Of a DNA stretch of 60,000 bases, positions 10,846-19,688 are shown piece by piece. A model generated the notes under the pieces. It saw only the letters and a list, made by a program, of their open reading frames with translations. It was not told the DNA's origin and did not search any database. The first letter of the stretch is position 1, and each line of letters opens with the position of its first letter. This stretch comes from Lineus longissimus (lineage: Eukaryota; Nemertea; Pilidiophora; Heteronemertea; Lineidae). The stretch is from the NCBI RefSeq assembly GCF_910592395.1, contig NC_088314.1, forward strand, positions 14,696,001-14,756,000. The letters are read 5' to 3'. The translations under genes and the position numbers were made by a program.

Positions 10846-11871
10846 ATGGAGGAAGTAGGACCGATCGGAGATGAATACATCAGCAAAGTAATAGCAGACT
10901 GTACTGTAAGAATACAGTGTCATTTTACCGCGTACAGGAATGACATCAAAAATATACTAAAGGAAAACGGATTAGAACAACAGCATGGGATAAAATCGAT
11001 TTATCAGAGAGATGCAAACAGAGATTACTTCGTGGTATTCAAACAGAAATCCGTGGCAGATCATTTTGTGTGTTTAGGACAAATAGTGTCCAAGTGTAAA
11101 GCCAAGAAAGTGGTAATATTTTCATCGGTAGGACAAGAACTAGTTAAGTTGAGAGTACACTGGCTACCGACTTATGTATCTCATAGTTACCTGGAAAAAG
11201 TATTCAGTAGAATTGGTAAAGTGGTTGAAATCAATTCAGAGGTGGTGCAAGTACAGGAGTATGCAGTGGAAACTGGGATTAGGAGTGTATCAATAAGAAT
11301 ACATGAAAGAAACAAGGGATCTATAACGCATCGAATAAAAACAGCAGATGGATATTCGATGCTGATTACGTGTAGGGGCCGGTTACCCTTGTTTTTGAAG
11401 TGCGACCGCTTGGGTCATAAGAGGCAAGATTGCCCTGAGAATGACAGACCGAGGTCTTACGCAAGCGCGGCAAAGACACGATCCACTCATGAGATGAGGA
11501 TAGAAGAACAATTGATTCCGGCAAAAAGAGCAGCCGCGAGTACCCATGCGAATCCCATCTTTGAAGAGAATTTTAAGAAAGATCATGAGATGGAATATGA
11601 AGGATCCCTTGTTTCTGAGGACGAAGACGACGAGATGCTGTCTGTATCGGAAGAGGAAAGTGAGAAGGAAGATGACACGGTCGAGCCCTTGAAAAAAATG
11701 GATAATGATGAAACACCCCTACTGCAAACCGAGAGAGAGGAACTAACGAATTCAACCACCACGCCCTTAGAACAAAGGATTCCACCCGGCCAAGAATCAC
11801 CGTCACACAAGAAAACAAAGATCGATGAAGGAAGTATTTTTGACACTGACGAGGAGGAAAAAGGAACGTAG
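10846..11871 (+). CDS. Tx1/Keno-like LINE ORF1 (gag-like CCHC protein)
   Basis: The open frame extends upstream to 10702, but that part covers flank and U2-like sequence. The ATG at 10846 is my preferred start, giving about 341 residues. It encodes a globular N-terminal half, an RRM-like segment (LRVHWLPTYVSHSYLEKVFS) and a zinc-knuckle region at LPLFLKCDRLGHKRQDCP, followed by an acidic Glu/Asp/Ser-rich tail. The layout matches ORF1 proteins of L1/Tx1-type non-LTR elements, which bind their RNA. The first knuckle cysteine is Phe here, so the CX2CX4HX4C motif is broken. No ORF2 (endonuclease/RT) follows, which is unusual because LINE copies normally lose the 5' end. The frame itself is open. 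Confidence 0.6.
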   Translation: MEEVGPIGDEYISKVIADCTVRIQCHFTAYRNDIKNILKENGLEQQHGIKSIYQRDANRDYFVVFKQKSVADHFVCLGQIVSKCKAKKVVIFSSVGQELVKLRVHWLPTYVSHSYLEKVFSRIGKVVEINSEVVQVQEYAVETGIRSVSIRIHERNKGSITHRIKTADGYSMLITCRGRLPLFLKCDRLGHKRQDCPENDRPRSYASAAKTRSTHEMRIEEQLIPAKRAAASTHANPIFEENFKKDHEMEYEGSLVSEDEDDEMLSVSEEESEKEDDTVEPLKKMDNDETPLLQTEREELTNSTTTPLEQRIPPGQESPSHKKTKIDEGSIFDTDEEEKGT

Positions 11872-12660
11872 GACTGTTTATTAGCTTGTCCGGACTTTTC
11901 AAAAAAGGACTATTCTTTTGATTACTGGACTGTTGGACTGATTACGACCACCTCGGCTTGCCCACGGACTACGATATTGTTTCTCCCTTGGGAGTTATTA
12001 GTAAGTATGTGTTACCCGTTACACTTTGACATGTGGATTGAAGTCTCCTGAGGCAAGCACCTCTCTAAATGACACCCTCTATAAAGGACACTGCAACAAT
12101 GACGCTGCGCCGTAACGACGTCGCGATGGCGTCATCATTTTTTCAGCGCTGTGCTAGCCCAGGGTACAGAAATCTCGCCCCTCGCGGCTCCTTGTGTATA
12201 TGTTGCCATGTAAATGCACCTGGAGACGAGCTTGATATATTTCCAATATGGATACCGTTTGTCCGGTTCAAATCTGTCAAGATTTGTAGAAGTTGGAAAA
12301 ATCGGAGGATAAAGGTGAGTTTTGCCCACTAAGTACACCAAAAGCGAAGCATCAGAAATCGTTCTTAACTATCCAGTATGCAAGTATGCATATTAAACTA
12401 TCATTTTATTAAGTTTTATGGCGATCCAAGCTTCCGTTCACCATTTCATGGTAGCCGCCATTGACCCTACCACAGCTGACGAACATGGAAGCGTCAGGAA
12501 AATCGCCTTCGTGACCTCATTTTCTGAGCTTCAAACTTCGTTAATTTGGGTGTTATCGCCGAAATATCGGCAAAATATTGAAATATGATTGCTATATTAC
12601 ATAAAAGATGATGTTTGAAAGAATAGTTTTGAATGGATGGAGAGGATTGAGAGGGATTTT
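11872..12660. other. LINE-like tail and intergenic sequence
   Basis: The first 150 bp or so after ORF1 (GGACTG repeats) may be the ORF1-ORF2 spacer. A GGATAAAG|GTGAGT donor at 12315 could close a non-coding first exon upstream of the acceptor at 12920. No coding gene seen. Confidence 0.35.
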
Positions 12661-12860
12661 GATCTGATATGTTCACCTATTTATTGATACCTGATTGGCC
12701 GCGCTCGGGTCATCCCCATATTTTCGTGACGTCATTGGGATTCCAGTCTTCTGATTGGTCAGTGATGACGTTGCGCGCTATTTTTAGTAACAAAAACAAG
12801 CCAGTGATGACGTTGCGTGCTATTTTTAGTAACAAAACAAGCCAAAGTGACTGACACGTG
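12661..12860 (+). promoter_or_regulatory. promoter-like stretch with CRE, CCAAT and E-box sites
   Basis: It contains a perfect CRE palindrome TGACGTCA (12727-12734), inverted CCAAT boxes (ATTGG) near 12694, 12735 and 12753, further TGACG half-sites and a CACGTG E-box near 12856. A 42-bp unit starting CAGTGATGACGTTGCG is tandemly duplicated at 12760-12843, doubling the TGACG half-sites. It lies about 110-300 bp before the ATG at 12967. Function is inferred from motif clustering only. Confidence 0.4.
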
Positions 12861-12966
12861 GGAATCCTGGTGCATGTAAACAAAAGGCTTTTGAATAAAT
12901 GTTAACTCTTTTCTTTGCAGTTGGCTGTGATTTTTTAATGGACCTGTCTGCTCATGGGTAAACAGT

Positions 12967-12988
12967 ATGGATGAAGAGAGTTATTCAG
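12967..12988 (+). CDS. exon 1 of the 12967-19688 gene
   Basis: ATG to donor (TTCAG|GTGAGT). It leaves phase 1, which is completed by GT at 13133. A 5' UTR segment begins after the acceptor ttctttgcag at 12920. Confidence 0.5.
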
Positions 12989-13132
12989 GTGAGTAGACTA
13001 ATCCTAAGGGGTAAATTTGATTTTCGGTGTTAGATTTAGACTAGCCGTACCTGGTACACTGGTACTGTTCCCAAGCATTAATCGGATAATGATTTTATTT
13101 CTTGGTATTCAGTTTACAATGTCTCTTTGCAG

Positions 13133-13953
13133 GTTTACTGCCCATTCCGATGGATCAGCAGCTGAAGAATGCAGAGGATCTTCGTCACTACATTTCATCT
13201 TTCAAGACCCAAATGGCTGATGATGACACGTTACTTACATCAAAGATTCAAAATGGATTCGTTATTTATTTGCATTCTTTGAACAATTCCGACATGCATG
13301 GGAAGGACTTCACCAACACGGCAAAAAGGCTAGTTCAGATAGCAGGGAAAAATGTTTCAATCAATTGGCCTAGTGACATTAAAGCTGACACTGGTAAAGG
13401 TTCTGTGACATCCTTATTGAACTGACTGAAAAAAAAGAAGAACTTTACTCGTGACAGTGCTCATATCTTTGAAATATTGCATGGTGAATTCCCAATTCCG
13501 TCTACCGCTCCGGCTGCTACCGACATCAGTCCTGCATCCCCATTGCCACAAGCTACACGGTCTAATGTTGGTGAGCCATCGCCTAAGAAGTTAAAAACAG
13601 ACAGTGGGAAGTGTGTTCAAAAGCGAGTTAAAATAAAACAGTTAGTGTCTCTAAACCGAAAAAGAAAGCGAGAACTTGATGATTCCTTAATTTTGAATGC
13701 AGATGTGACAAATTTACGTTACTCTTTTGCTCGGAAAAAGGAAATTGAAGCAACACTGCGTGCCGATCGTCGGAAATTGAAGAGAAGGCTAGCCAGAAGT
13801 CTGAGAGCGGTGTCGCGACTTTCAAAGGGTCTACGTTCATTAACCAGTAGGCCTACACGCAAAAAGAAGAAAAGGCATGGGTGCAAATGTTCAAAAAAAC
13901 TCTTAGGTGTTGACTAAATTCAAAAAAATGTGTTGGCAACTCAAACTTGAAAA
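13133..13953 (+). pseudogene. exon 2, N-terminal part (before the first insertion)
   Basis: Frame from GLLPIPMDQQLKNAEDLRHY onward. A single in-frame TGA at 13423 interrupts it, and the same frame resumes with KKKKNFTRDSAHIFEILHGE. The later part is Lys/Arg-rich (RKRKRELDDS, DRRKLKRRLARSLR). The frame changes near 13900, after which LTKFKKMCWQLKLEN leads into the insertion at 13954. Confidence 0.6.
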
Positions 13954-15063
13954 TGAAATGGCCAGGGCCATTGTGCTCACCTCATGTGGAGGAAAGATGG
14001 ATAAAGAGGATGGTATTGTGTCATGTAGTGTTAGGTTTGATGTAGGTCCAAGCAATTACAATTTCCCCAAAATGGCCAATTTACAGTACATTCGACCTCT
14101 GTGACCTTGAAAAGTTGGTCAAATCAAAGAAGACCCGGGTGATACATTGAATGGTTGTTAGAATTAGATGTACCTATGATATAAAATTGGTGCCAATCGG
14201 GTACTAGGAATAATGGCATTTTGATGAATTTAGGATTTGGCCCCCTCCCTGGAGGCCAAACGGCAAATCAGATCGCACCAAACTTCGGTACCTGAGATCA
14301 CCTGACCAAAGGGTACATGTGTACTTAATTTGTGATCAATAGTCATTGCAGTTAAGAAACGTGCCATAGTTACGTCCTGACGGCGAATTTACGTCATTTG
14401 ACCTCTGTGACCTGGACAAGAAGGTCAAATTAAAAACCTGTGTGACATATACTGTATGGTGGTTAGATGTACCCATGATATCAAATTGGTGGCAATCGGG
14501 CAAGAAGTTAAGGAATTATCACATTTTTAAGGTTTTTGGATTTTGCCCCCTGGTGGTCAAGTGGTGAATCATATTGGACCAAACTTCGGTCCCTGAGATC
14601 ACCTGACTAAGGGGTAAATGTGTACCAAATTTGGTATCAATAGTCATTGCAGTTTAGAAACGTGCCATCGTTACATCCTAACGGCCAATTTACACCATTT
14701 GACCTCTGTGACCTTGAAAAGGAGGTCAAATCAAAAACCCGGAGGATATATGATGCACCTTTGCTAGAAGTACCTACCATATTTTTTTCAAAATTTCCCG
14801 ACTACTATTAAGGGAGATATTGCATATTTTCACTTTTAACGTTTGGCCCCCTGGTGGCCAAACCATGAAACGAATCGGACCAAAACTTGGTCTCCAAGGT
14901 GTCATTACATAAGGGTACATGTGTACCAAGTTTCAACTCAATAGCTCTAACAGTTACGAAACGTGCCCTGCTAACGGACGACGGACGACGACGACGACGA
15001 CGACGACGACGGACGACGGACGCCACGGTATGGGATAAGCTCACCTCTGCTAAGAGGTGAGCT
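13954..15063 (+). mobile_element. hairpin-ended non-autonomous repeat, copy A
   Basis: It starts TGAAATGGCCAGGGCCATT (the palindrome AATGGCC-AG-GGCCATT) and ends in an 11-bp stem AGCTCACCTCT/AGAGGTGAGCT, preceded by a GAC-rich microsatellite. AA flanks both sides (13952-13953 and 15064-15065). Inside are three related subunits of about 300 bp, each with GACCTCTGTGACCTTGA or a variant. It is not coding. Removing it leaves the host frame intact (CTT GAA AAT GAT AGA). Confidence 0.85.
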
Positions 15064-15659
15064 AATGATAGACTCCAAGCTGTATTAAAGGATGAAGAAA
15101 CTTCAGAATCCAAGGCAGAAATTCAAGTTAGAAAAGATGGAAAAACCTACAGTTCAGGATATCGAAAGGCTGCATATTCATGTCTATTACACCAGGTTCC
15201 GGTGCAGGAGGCATCAACTGTCATGGCTGAAGTTGTCCACGACATCACAGGTGCTGTACTGTCTGCAAAGGCAGATACCTCCACAATTGCTCAGATGGCA
15301 TATGAAGTAGGAATTCTCAGTGATATTCAGGTGGGGGAAGCTATTGTATTAGCAGAAAATCTCACCATTGGTTGGGATGCCACCTCACTAAGTACGGAAC
15401 ATGTCAACGAGGTGCACCTCATGTTCCCAGGGGCAAATGGCAGTGATCCTTACGGTCTTGAATTGCAGGTCAGCTCATTGGCAGGTGGAACAACTGATGA
15501 CTACGCAAAACATATAACAGAAGCCCTACACGATGTCGCTGATTCGTATTCAGAGTTTCATGGAAAAGACCAACTTCAAACAAGATCAAAAATTGCTAGT
15601 AAAATGAAAAATACTATCTCTGATCGGGTGTCTGTGAACCACTGCGCAAGAAAGCAAAT
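15064..15659 (+). pseudogene. middle part of the 12967-19688 gene
   Basis: A continuous open frame between the two insertions, encoding the start of the presumed catalytic fold: WDATSL with a candidate first acidic residue, GGTTDDYAKHITEALHDVA, and SDRVSVNH with a candidate second. It is open to the exact base where the second element begins. Confidence 0.65.
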
Positions 15660-18244
15660 CACAGCTGTTTCAGCTAAGCCTAAACATGACATCGAAATAA
15701 ACCATTCTGCCTACTAGCCTGCTGCCCAACGATTGGTCCATGCGAAAAGCCTGTTAACCGCTATGTAAACATTGTCGCCAATACAAATCTCACACATTAT
15801 CGCAATACCCATTCAGCCAAAGGGTTAATGCATTGGCATCGTTCAAACATCAGCGCGCTTCTGTACACGTGCTTGAATAAGATACGACGGTTTTCATTGG
15901 CTCATAAGTTGTGTCACATGACCATTCACCCGGCTTGAAAATTTCATGAAATTTGGACCAAAATTAACGAAACAGTGGCGATTTCCATGTTTTTTATAGA
16001 TTTTTCGACAAGTTACAGATTTCGGAATTCTTCAAGACTAGATAGCCGGGTAGGCATAATATCATATATCATAAATACCCCGGCTGTTTTGCATAACTCA
16101 TTTCAGTTTCGTACAGAATCGTGCGTATATTCTGAAATTTCTCAAACTTTGATCTGCTCAAATTCAAAATGGCCGACTTGCAGACGGAGATTGAGATGGG
16201 GTGCCAAGTTCATCGTACAAGATCGAATTCCCTTGATCGTTATTTAGCAAAACGAGTTACTTCCAGTATTCATTTAAATCTTTACTTTTAAAATATATAT
16301 CTATTTTATGTTAGTTTGCTGTCTATTCATGCAGAAAATGCATTTGAAAAACAAATGTCTAAAAATAGTTGAGTTTTGAAGTTCGATGGTCGGGTCTATT
16401 TTGGTGAAAGGGGTACAGCATGGGTAATAGTACAATAATAAGTCATGATCGTGCTTATGAACAAGCCATGAGTTAGCATATACCATAGTTTATGTTGAAA
16501 ATATCTTTACAGATGTAATTGATAAATACAGTCTTAAGAATTCGCCAAATATAGAAAAGTTCTTGGTATATTATCCACCTGTTAGCAAAATGAACTCGCC
16601 CATTGACCCACATTCCAGTTTGTTGTGGTATTTTTGTACAGGGTGATGCCAAAACAGTGCCTTTTGTTGACTGGTAAACATTCCTTCAGTTACTAAAATG
16701 CCTTTTTCTTTAATTTCAGCTGGTTGCATGGTGTGTACTGCAGATAACTTCTCGACTTAATCCGGCTGATGTGATGCTTTAGTTGATTCGAGAGGCTACA
16801 TGTATATAGGCCCAGTACGTCGACATCATTGATTCGGCAGTGAACAAGATAAGTGGTAAGTTAAGGGATGTTTCCCTTCATCTATGTATTCACAAACAAA
16901 TAATTGAAATCATTATACTGTATTCCCATAGGCTTTGTATGCATGTATTGATTAAAAGAAAGTTAAAGTTGAAACTTCTATAGCAAGGAATATGAAGATG
17001 TGAACTTTGTATTATTATTTTTTGAATGTATGAGTCTATTGAATGTAAATTAAATGCATATTGTGAATAATTAATAATAATAATATTGTGTACATTGAAA
17101 TCATGACTTTTAATTTTTGTGTACTGGTACTGCCTTGATATGTTGTCCTCTGTGACTGTTGTCTCATCTCTCGGAATAACAAGACCCCAAGCTGGATGAG
17201 ACACCTACATCCCCTGCATATAAAAGATAGGTTGTGACATAATGTCCTCTGTGACTGTTGTCTCATCTCTCTTAATAACAAGGCCTCAAGCGGGATGAGA
17301 CAACTACATCCCTTGCCTATGATAATAAAGGTTGTAACATATAATGTCCTCTGTGACTGTTGTCTCATCTCTCGGAATAACAAGGCCTCAAGCTGGATGA
17401 GACAACTACATCCCTTGCCTATGATAATAAAGGTTGTGACATGTCCTTGGTGACTGTTGTCTCAACTTCATTCCCGGAATTACAAGACCCCAAGCTGGAT
17501 GAGACACCCGTTGTCCTGCCTATGATATCATAGGTTGTGACCTGTCGATTTTTGCAACTAACTGTCTCATCTTGGTAGGCCTACAATAGGACACATTTGT
17601 CCTGCCTATATATACTATAGGTTAAGACCTGTTCTTTGCGACTATATGTCTCATTTGTGTACAACAGGGCACCAATCTTTCATACCACAACATAAGTAAT
17701 GGGCATGGCATTTTCAAATGACGACCATTCTTCACAACGAATAACGAAGTAGGCCCTTTTAAAATGCCTTTTATTTGTCTTTGCCTGAGTGCAAACCTAA
17801 TCTAATCACAGCCATACAAAGCTATGTTATATGCAGAATATTAAAATGCTTTTTACAGAAGAATTGGTATCTGGGCTGAAACATAATAGAGGTGCAAACA
17901 ATCATCAATATTTTTACAGAAAAACTCCATCAAAGTCATCTTTTATACACTACACAGTGCAGGCCCAAGCCTATCCAAGATGGCAGCCGGAATATAATAC
18001 ACAAAGCTTGGTTCAGGTCAAGTTGGTTCTAATAAACGCATGCAATCTTAATTACTACTAACACAATTAAGGGGCATACATGGGTGGATTCAGGCCTTTT
18101 ATGTAATCCTTAAGCGGTTGGGGTGAGGAACTGGGTTGTTTATTGGGGTAGCAATTAACACCTTCATGCCAGCACCTCCCTAAAAAGCGGCGTCTGGTGC
18201 CGTCTGATTAAACTTGCATTTCTATTCTAGCTGAAACAGCTGTG
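15660..18244. mobile_element. non-autonomous DNA transposon, Chapaev-like ends
   Basis: 2585 bp with perfect 17-bp terminal inverted repeats (CACAGCTGTTTCAGCTA and its complement) and a 4-bp duplication AAAT (15656-15659 and 18245-18248). CAC ends with 4-bp duplications are described for Chapaev (CMC) elements; Transib has CAC ends but 5-bp duplications. No transposase is visible. The interior is AT-rich and carries a minisatellite at 17143-17660. Removing the element with one AAAT joins the frames (CAA ATA GAA CAG), so the borders are well supported. The superfamily is inferred. Confidence 0.8.
17143..17660. repeat. minisatellite, about 98-bp unit
   Basis: Three close and about three diverged copies of a unit beginning TGTCCTCTGTGACTGTTGTC. 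Each unit contains GTCTCATC and, about 30 bp on, its complement GATGAGAC, so each can fold into a hairpin. Minus-strand frames here are by-products of the repeat. Confidence 0.8.
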
Positions 18245-18248
18245 AAAT

Positions 18249-19688
18249 AGAACAGGACCTTGAAATCAGCTTGTTGGAACTTAAATGCAACGTCCATCCA
18301 TTGGATGGAATAGCTGGGGCATCAAGGAGCACATTGCGAAAATTTGACAGTGAAAATGGTGTCAAAGGAGACTGTTATGGCAAATCATGTGCAGCGGATA
18401 ATCTCATATATGCGATCTCAAAGATGCGTTACAAGAATGGAGTGGGGGACCCTAAAGGTTTTAAAACTTATGTTGCTAGAGAGGGCATCAAGTCCAATCT
18501 AATAATTAGGTACGTTGGTAACCGCCTTCATGTGATTTTCCATCTGGCAGGTGTCCTGGTCCACCTTCAGCCACAGCTCATGGTATATTTCACAAAGGTG
18601 TGTAACAGTACAAACAGTTTGAGGACCGCAATCGGGAAAGATTATGCCAATCCTTGTATCATGTTGGATCTGAGAGCACTCGGACTTCTGGGGAAAATAT
18701 TGACCGGGCCATGGATGACCCTTTTCTATGGCAATGCAGAAAAAAAGTCCAATCTAGAAGTTGTGCCCGAGTTGAAACTTTGTGTCTCAAACTTGAGAGA
18801 ATTGGGTACTAACCCAGAGAGTGTTCTTCATCGGACCACTGATGTCTTTGATCGTGAACTTTCTGCTGATGACGAAGTCTTGAAGAGCCTCCAGGCAGAG
18901 GTTGATCCTGAAAACCTGGACAAGTTTGTGTCCATTAGGGGACTGTTGATTGACTCCACACTCAAAGTGCTTGAGCGCCAACTTGCAGATTACCTCTCCG
19001 GAGAGCTGTCAAACCCTACTCCATCCATGGTGGCTCAAACAAAGTCTGCCCCTATCCATAATATCTTTTCAGAAAGAGTGTTGGGAATTACTGATGCCCA
19101 GTGTAGACGTGCCCCCAATGCCACAAGCGGTTTTATTGACGGCAAAGTCAAGGGTTCTAAAAACAAAACTCTTCAGTGGCTGAATGAGAAATCAAGAGAA
19201 GAACAGGAACAGTTGGTGTCTTATGGTGTGAGACAAGGTAGAAGAATGCGTTGTATTCGAAGACAACGCGAAGAAATGAAGAAAAAGGAGTACATGAGAA
19301 GACAATCAAATCTTTCACTGACTTTTGCATTCTCCTCCTTGATGCCTCATCCCTGTCATGTTTTTTTTTGTCCTGAGTGTCAGCCCAGTAAAATTCCAGA
19401 CCATCTCACTAAACTGAATGTACCCGAGGAGCAATGGGATATTTTGTCAAATATAGTTCTGGACAAAAACAGTTTAGTTGGACGATACATTGACCATCTA
19501 TGGTATCAGGATGAAGACAATGTCCTCTACCATGGCAAAGTTTTGCTGTTGAAACTTCCGAAGGCTGGACATTATACAAGGTGTCATACTGGGGGCAGGA
19601 TGAGTCGGAGGAGGATGGAGAGAATTTTCGGATCCCAGTGGTCCAATTCCTGACTGACCTTATCCTTGAAGACCTATTTTTGGTCTAG
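18249..19688 (+). pseudogene. C-terminal part of the 12967-19688 gene
   Basis: Open from 18249 with LLELKCNVHPLDGIAG, DCYGKSCAADNLIYAISKMR, GNRLHVIFHLAG, PIHNIFSERVLGITDAQCR, APNATSGFIDGKVKGSKNKT and a basic coiled region (RRQREEMKKKEYMRRQ). A CPEC motif and a Tudor/SH3-like segment follow. In the long frame the end reads as low-quality sequence (KLPKAGHYTRCHTGG). A shifted frame from about 19540 reads ETSEGWTLYKVSYWGQDE and RIPVVQFLTDLILEDLFLV to a TAG at 19686, which is far more protein-like. I therefore infer a 1-nt frameshift near 19540. Confidence 0.65.

Larger units (their letters stand above)
12967..19688 (+). pseudogene. large transposase-like (RNase-H-fold) gene broken by two insertions
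   Basis: I do not know a formal name for this family. Exon 1 is 12967-12988 (MDEESYS, phase 1, donor G|GTGAGT). Exon 2 starts at 13133 after ctttgcag. Coding continues in 13133-13953, 15064-15659 and 18249-19688, about 959 codons. Order: helical N-terminal domain; Pro-rich linker and basic region with a likely NLS (KKKKRHGCKCSKK); coiled coil (KMCWQLKLEN); then a core with IGWDATSLSTEHVNEVHL, SDRVSVNH, CNVHPLDGIA, a long helical insert, and PELK. This spacing resembles DDE/RNase-H-fold transposases with an inserted helical domain. The C-terminus has CPEC and a Tudor/SH3-like segment (GRYIDHLWYQDEDNVLYHGK). Lesions: TGA at 13423, frameshift near 13900, insertions at 13954 and 15660, frameshift near 19540. 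The alternative is a host nuclear gene. Confidence 0.65.

Noticed and set aside
10757-10950. A complete U2 snRNA gene
   Set aside because: Only the 5' 25-34 nt match; the branch-site region and Sm site are absent.
13954-15063. Helitron with TC...CTRR ends
   Set aside because: The 3' hairpin plus CTAA fits loosely, but the 5' end is not TC and the flanks are AA rather than A-T; left as hairpin-ended, possibly Helentron-like.
17036-17383. 115-codon minus-strand frame with internal repeats
   Set aside because: By-product of the 98-bp minisatellite.
17143-17660. CRISPR array, considered because of regularly spaced repeats
   Set aside because: The units are adjacent diverging copies with no unique spacers, in eukaryotic DNA.
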